Shown piece by piece: positions 60,006-64,000 of a stretch of DNA of 64,000 nucleotides (position 1 is the stretch's first letter; the number at the start of each line of letters is the position of its first letter). Made by a program: the position numbers and the translations under genes. The DNA comes from Coemansia sp. RSA 1200 (lineage: Eukaryota; Kickxellomycota; Kickxellomycetes; Kickxellales; Kickxellaceae), in the NCBI GenBank assembly GCA_027578915.1, contig JANBTT010000019.1, forward strand, positions 62,001-126,000, written 5' to 3'. The notes below the pieces were generated by a model, which worked only from the letters and a program-made list of their open reading frames with translations, ran no database searches and was not told where the DNA came from.

Positions 60006-60848
60006 ATGGCTGTTCAGATAATCGTTCTTGCGCTGGTATTTTATCTCGGATACCAGTATGCGCTGACTAGAAAGCCTTCCCAGGTTACCAACCACAACCA
60101 GCCGCCTTCCGAGAACTCGGAAAACTCACCGACCAAAAGCAATGGCAGTGACCAACAGAGAAAGAATAAGAAGCAGAAGCAAAAGAAGAAGAAACCGAAG
60201 AACCAGTCCGCAGATCCGGCACCCAAGCCCAAACAGTCCTCTGCAGAGCTTAGCAATCCTCCTGCTGGGCCTGATGAGCCCGAGGAGCCTGATAATAGTT
60301 TGAAGGACTTCAAGAAACTTGATGAATCCGACTCTCCGCCGCACAGCCCGTCTCCTGATGCCGCCGACGAATGGGAATCTGCCAGACGCACAGACAGCAC
60401 CCGGGCCGCAAAGCGCGCCTCCTCAGCAGCAGTTTCTGTTCATCCGACACGCTGGGAACGCCTAGACAGCAACGAAAACCTGGACCAGGATCTGAATCCA
60501 ACACCCGTACAGCCACGCGTACTCCGCATTGGCACACCCGTTGGTCCGCCACGCCAGGATCCTCCACGTATTCGCTATGACCACACGTCCGAGACCAAAC
60601 AGTTGACGAAAAGCCAGCGCCAGACACAGCGAAAGATGCAGAAGCGTCGCGAGGAACGGGCCGAGGCTGCGGCTATCCAGGAGCATCGTCTGCGGCAGCA
60701 TCGCATCCAGCTTGAGGAGACGCGGTCCCGTGAGCAGTGGGAAAAGGCCAAGCGTGCAAAGGCTAAACAGCAGCAACAGCAAGGAAGTCATGGATCCAAA
60801 GCCACCGCTGGTCCATCATTTATTGACGGCAAGCTTATCTGGGACTAA
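60006..60848 (+). CDS. Unknown protein with N-terminal membrane anchor
   Basis: 280 residues from MAVQIIVLALVFYLGYQYAL, one exon. Residues 2-18 form one hydrophobic helix followed by Arg/Lys, a signal anchor rather than a cleaved signal. Then comes a Lys/Gln-rich cluster (RKNKKQKQKKKKPKNQ), an acidic Pro/Ser stretch, a middle with THPT-like WERLDSNENLDQDLNPTPVQ and PRVLRIGTPVGPPRQDPPRI, and a charged coiled coil (QRKMQKRREERAEAAAIQEH onward), ending SFIDGKLIWD. The family was not recognised; the layout (anchor, disordered spacer, coiled coil, conserved-looking C-terminal peptide) suggests a small ER or outer-mitochondrial tethering protein, but that is speculation. Confidence 0.75.
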   Translation: MAVQIIVLALVFYLGYQYALTRKPSQVTNHNQPPSENSENSPTKSNGSDQQRKNKKQKQKKKKPKNQSADPAPKPKQSSAELSNPPAGPDEPEEPDNSLKDFKKLDESDSPPHSPSPDAADEWESARRTDSTRAAKRASSAAVSVHPTRWERLDSNENLDQDLNPTPVQPRVLRIGTPVGPPRQDPPRIRYDHTSETKQLTKSQRQTQRKMQKRREERAEAAAIQEHRLRQHRIQLEETRSREQWEKAKRAKAKQQQQQGSHGSKATAGPSFIDGKLIWD

Positions 60849-61051
60849 TTGACAAGTACATCCTTTCTTTGCTTTGCTTTGTTATTCGATGTCCTGTATT
60901 AATGTCTTGTTTCTGTTGTTTCAAATTTAGTATTTTATGTTATATGACTAGTCATTATATTTGATATAGCAAAAAAGCCAATGCAAAGAAAAAAGAAAAG
61001 AAAACCGAAAAAATGTTATGATACCCTCTTGTGACTAGGCGCTATGCCATA

Positions 61052-62561
61052 TTACCATGGCTTGCCAAACCTAACATATTCCAATGATCTTAAGATTTTA
61101 GTCATTGACTCTTCAAACACTTTGTGCACTTTATCTGGAACCCCCTTATCATATTCACCCAGGCCATACACAAGTGTCTTGACCTTTGTCTTGATTGGAG
61201 TAATGGAGCCGTCCTGAATCTCTGGAATAACAAATGAATCGTTTTCCATATCACTCAGCTTGATATGATAGGCTTCTAGTTTTCTTAGATTGGGTAGGTT
61301 TGACTAGATGAGCTCTAGCAGGTCAGATAAAGGTATCAAATAATACACCCTGTCTTGTTACTTGTGGCCAATAGATGTGTTGCATTTCCAATGTTGATAT
61401 CTCTCGATTTACATATGCCTCTATTGCAGAACATTTAAACCCATCAATTGCTTGCAAACCATCTGCTAGCTCGATAATATCAGCCTCTTTACTTTCACTA
61501 GAACTTTCATAATGCTCTTCAAATATTTGTTTGGTTGCATTTGATATGCTAAATCGATAAAATGTAAACCTAGTATTGTAGCTATTTGCCATGACAAATT
61601 TGTTGAGTGTCCTAGGCGTGGATATGGAGGCTAATAGAGAGCAGGTAAGTGGACAAAGAACCTTTACATTCAAGTACAGGAGCCTTGGGACCTCCAACAT
61701 ATAGGGAAACCTATTACCTGGAATATACATATCTACATCACCATCCATCATGTACATAGTACGATTAAACATACTAATTGACAAGAACTCAAGAGCTGGG
61801 AAATGAAGGGCACCAGAGCCATTAGTCTTTTCATTGGAAAAGGCACTCCAAGCAAATGACTCATTAACACATGTTAGCTCTAACTTTGTCAGATTATCCA
61901 CATTTATTTTTAGAAGAATTGCTGCATTCCACAACCAACTATGTTTAAATCTGGTTAGCAAATTGGTAAAACATATATCTGAATTTATTGCCATTGGGCT
62001 AACTGCCACTTGAGTTAGTTGTGGTGCATATAGTTTGAGTAAAGCAGTCTCAAAAGTAGATAATATGCTCTCTTCTGGTTTCATATCACTGTGTAATGAT
62101 AAGATGTTTGGAAGTAAAGCATATAAAGTTCTTGCAATATTTGAGAATTCCACCATTGCCAATTGGAGCTCTTCTTGATAATCTGAAAATATACCATGAA
62201 CATAAAGTTCAAAAGATAAATTTACTATATTGCCTAGCATATCCTTGTTTGAGTTAAGCTCCTCCAAAGCTTTCTTCAGATACTCCACAAGATTACCATT
62301 GCTAGAATCAATTCTAATATCTACTGTTCGTGGATATTGCTTCATATCATGGGGCATTACATCTATACTAGTCCATAATCCATCAGTATAGCTAATGTAA
62401 ATTTTATTAAAGCTTATTGGTAATGCAAGCTGTCGTCATTTTTGACAAACTGAAAGAATGTTTGTAGATCTTCCCAAATGGCCACGCATAAGGTGTTCTT
62501 CCTCACAGTAAGGTTTTAGAAAGGCAAAAAGAATATCAGTTGGAAGGCTGTTGATATGCAT
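61052..62561 (-). pseudogene. F-box/leucine-rich-type protein pseudogene
   Basis: Minus-strand reading from ATG at 62561 gives an F-box-like start, MHINSLPTDILFAFLKPYCE, then ILSVCQK, an in-frame TGA at 62436-62438 where Trp would fit (next residues RQLALPISFNKIYI), and 370 more codons to a TGA at 61323-61325. The body has leucine-rich segments (NLTKLELTCVNESFAW, FPALEFLSISMF, PRLLYLNVKVL). After a frame shift the text continues SDLLELI, an in-frame TAG at 61304-61306, then SNLPNLRKLEAYHIKLSD and a tail ending SLEYVRFGKPW. Two nonsense codons and one shift make it broken. F-box proteins with this pattern occur in large divergent families in Kickxellales, known to me from general knowledge, not checked here. 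Confidence 0.75.
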
Positions 62562-62836
62562 GTTTGATAGATGTAAGCAGCTATAAAATATAGGAATAAA
62601 ATAATTGACAAAATCTGAACCAAAAAATGAATTGAAAAGGAAAAACTTGAATATCAAAATTGATATTGCTCTAATAAAGTTAGTGGCTTGAGTGCACTTT
62701 ATAAGTAAATATAAACCCTTTATAATCACAAGGATAATCAGAATTGACAGCAGTCTATCAAGCTGCTTCTTTTTGCAAGGCTTTTTGCCATGTGACAATC
62801 TTTCTGCTGATCAAAAATGACAAAAGAGTCAATCCA

Positions 62837-63085
62837 TTAGGATCTTTCAATCCTAATAGTTTCCAGGATTGGTCTATTTAACCAGCAATGCCAATCCCAC
62901 TTTATAGTGTGACAAAAAACATTTGCAATAATATGTTGCTCTGTAATTCCTAATATCTTTTTTAAATAATAAAGCAATATATACCACAATATGTTATTTG
63001 ATAGTAAACAATGTGTGCTATTATCATTTAAATCTATAGCCCCATTTAATTGTTGGTTCAAGAGATATTTGCATAAAACTAACAA
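62837..63085 (-). pseudogene. Possible second F-box-like fragment
   Basis: An 82-codon frame contains CLLSNNILWYILLYYLKKIL, similar in spacing to an F-box start, and later IKWDWHCWLNRPILETIRI. It lies 300-500 bases upstream of the first pseudogene on the same strand. No good start or conserved continuation; a chance frame is possible. Confidence 0.25.
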
Positions 63086-63185
63086 CTTGAAAACATTACA
63101 ACAATTTTTTGATTCAATATATATTCTTTTTGTGAATAGTACTCTTGTTTAGGAGTTTAGACATTTTTGTATTCCAAATTATAAT

Positions 63186-63260
63186 AAACTGGGTTTACAT
63201 CCAGAGTCCCAATTATTTTGGTTACTTGGAATATAGTTCTAGTAAGGAACACTGGAAATC
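63186..63260. repeat. Dispersed repeat, possible transposon terminus (copy 2)
   Basis: AAACTGGGTTTACATCCAGA and the following bases up to AGTAAGGAACACTGG match the element at 36986-37060 in the same orientation. A run of TATTAAA-type short repeats (63265-63355) then leads into the LTR-like element. Confidence 0.55.
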
Positions 63261-63360
63261 AACTAAAAGTATAAAAATACTATTAAACTGTTAAATACTA
63301 TCAAGTTATTAAACTCTATTAAATTATTAAACACTATATAAATATTAAATATTATCAAAT

Positions 63361-63636
63361 TGTTAAGGGATCTGCCCTCAAGACTCTGAAAGAGTTGTCT
63401 TTCGGTAGCTTGCACCGAAAGTGGGGGCGGATCCCGAGGGAGGTTTCGGTGCAGAAATGGCCCATTAATTATTTTTAATAAAATAATTAAAAATGAGTTT
63501 AAGAGGGAGTTCCACTAGTGAAATATATAAGTGGATACTGGTAAAGACAGAATAACATATTGTAGTAGTGTGATTGTGCTTTATTGGTTGAATAAACCAC
63601 TATCTGGAAATTCTTGGAATTGAAGGGCCCTAAGAG
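63361..63636. repeat. Probable solo LTR (copia-like), about 275 bases
   Basis: Starts TGTTAAGGG and ends near GGGCCCTAAGA, an imperfect inverse of the start (expected CCCTTAACA). Internal order is that of an LTR: nested GC-rich hairpins near the left end, TATATAA at 63524-63530, AATAAA at 63591-63596. No obvious target-site duplication was found and no internal retroelement genes are visible, though the window ends 360 bases later. LTR identity is inferred from layout. Confidence 0.5.
63367..63453. repeat. Nested inverted repeats inside the LTR-like element
   Basis: Outer arms 63367-63377 (GGGATCTGCCC) and 63425-63435 (GGGCGGATCCC) pair except for one G:T position. Inner arms CTTTCGGT (63399-63406) and ACCGAAAG (63414-63421) pair perfectly around a 7-base loop. 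A further copy TTTCGGTGCA (63444-63453) can instead pair with TGCACCGAAA (63411-63420), so two folds compete. Confidence 0.85.
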
Positions 63637-64000
63637 ATTGTTTTTTTGTTGTTTCCATGTAATTCCAGATGAGTGGCTATGACATGATTATTATACAAGC
63701 ATGATGGTGAATTTTGATAAAATTGGGGAATACATATAAAATTTAAATTATGTAATGATTGTTCAGAATTTCCCAACAAAAATCAGATAGATGGTCATTT
63801 GATTTCCATATGACAATTGGATTACATATCACTTTACATTAATATATTGATAAATATTAATGTCTAGCTGTAAATGTATGTAAAAACATGCAACATGTTG
63901 AAATACTCATTGTTTTACAACATAAATTATATAAATTATTCCTGTTTGGCATCTACAATTAAGAACTATATCAATAATCATTTTAGTTCTTCCAAATGTC
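63637..64000. other. AT-rich flank at window end
   Basis: AT-rich DNA beyond the LTR-like element, running off the right edge. Nothing recognised. Confidence 0.5.

Overview
The window is nuclear DNA from a fungus. It carries spliced genes with GT-AG introns, a complex I accessory subunit, glycogen phosphorylase, GH18 chitinase, Ulp2, Eaf7, Dot1 and a Ypt7-type Rab. It also carries proteins that budding and fission yeasts lack or have reduced: an ATG16 with a WD40 propeller, MED25 with VWA and ACID domains, an SMN protein, an HROB-like OB-fold protein and an ACSF3-type malonyl-CoA synthetase. With the moderately GC-rich, Gln/Ala-rich, intron-poor genes and the F-box/leucine-rich pseudogene, this suggests an early-diverging fungus, perhaps Kickxellales (Coemansia-like). 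The placement is inferred from gene content only.

Layout. 1-22.7 kb: end of an ERp38-type PDI, PLPBP/YggS, glycogen phosphorylase, an A20/AN1 zinc-finger gene with a long intron, a Ulp2-like SUMO protease, ACSF3-like synthetase (-), an ankyrin protein, Eaf7 (-), a decayed Gag-like fragment and an ADCK1/Mcp2-type kinase. 22.7-28.2 kb: a very AT-rich island with a diverged direct duplication; each copy holds a short minus-strand ORF. 28.2-34.5 kb: HROB-like, Trm7 (-), SMN (two exons), SERF-like (-, two exons), ATG16 (-). 34.5-38.3 kb: a second AT-rich island with another tandem duplication and a 64-codon ORF. 38.3-60.8 kb: Rab7/Ypt7 (-), ubiquilin/Dsk2, small ORFs, NDUFA12 (-), chitinase (-), GGTase-I beta (-), Dot1 (-), an SLC35F5-like transporter (-), BolA3, an Emi1/PANTS-like protein (-), MED25, an Mtf2-like mitochondrial protein (-), CTP:phosphocholine cytidylyltransferase (-) and an unknown membrane-anchored protein. 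60.9-64 kb: a third AT-rich island with a broken F-box/LRR-type gene, a probable solo LTR and a repeat shared with the second island.

The genes are mostly housekeeping and do not form one pathway. Loose groups are mitochondrial (ACSF3, BolA3, NDUFA12, Mtf2-like, Mcp2-like, perhaps PLPBP), chromatin and transcription (Eaf7, Dot1, MED25), membrane traffic and autophagy (Rab7, ATG16, GGTase-I beta) and proteostasis (ubiquilin, A20/AN1, PDI, Ulp2). The most unusual content lies in the AT-rich islands, where two sets of short ORFs persist in diverged tandem duplications. No tRNA, rRNA or CRISPR array was seen.
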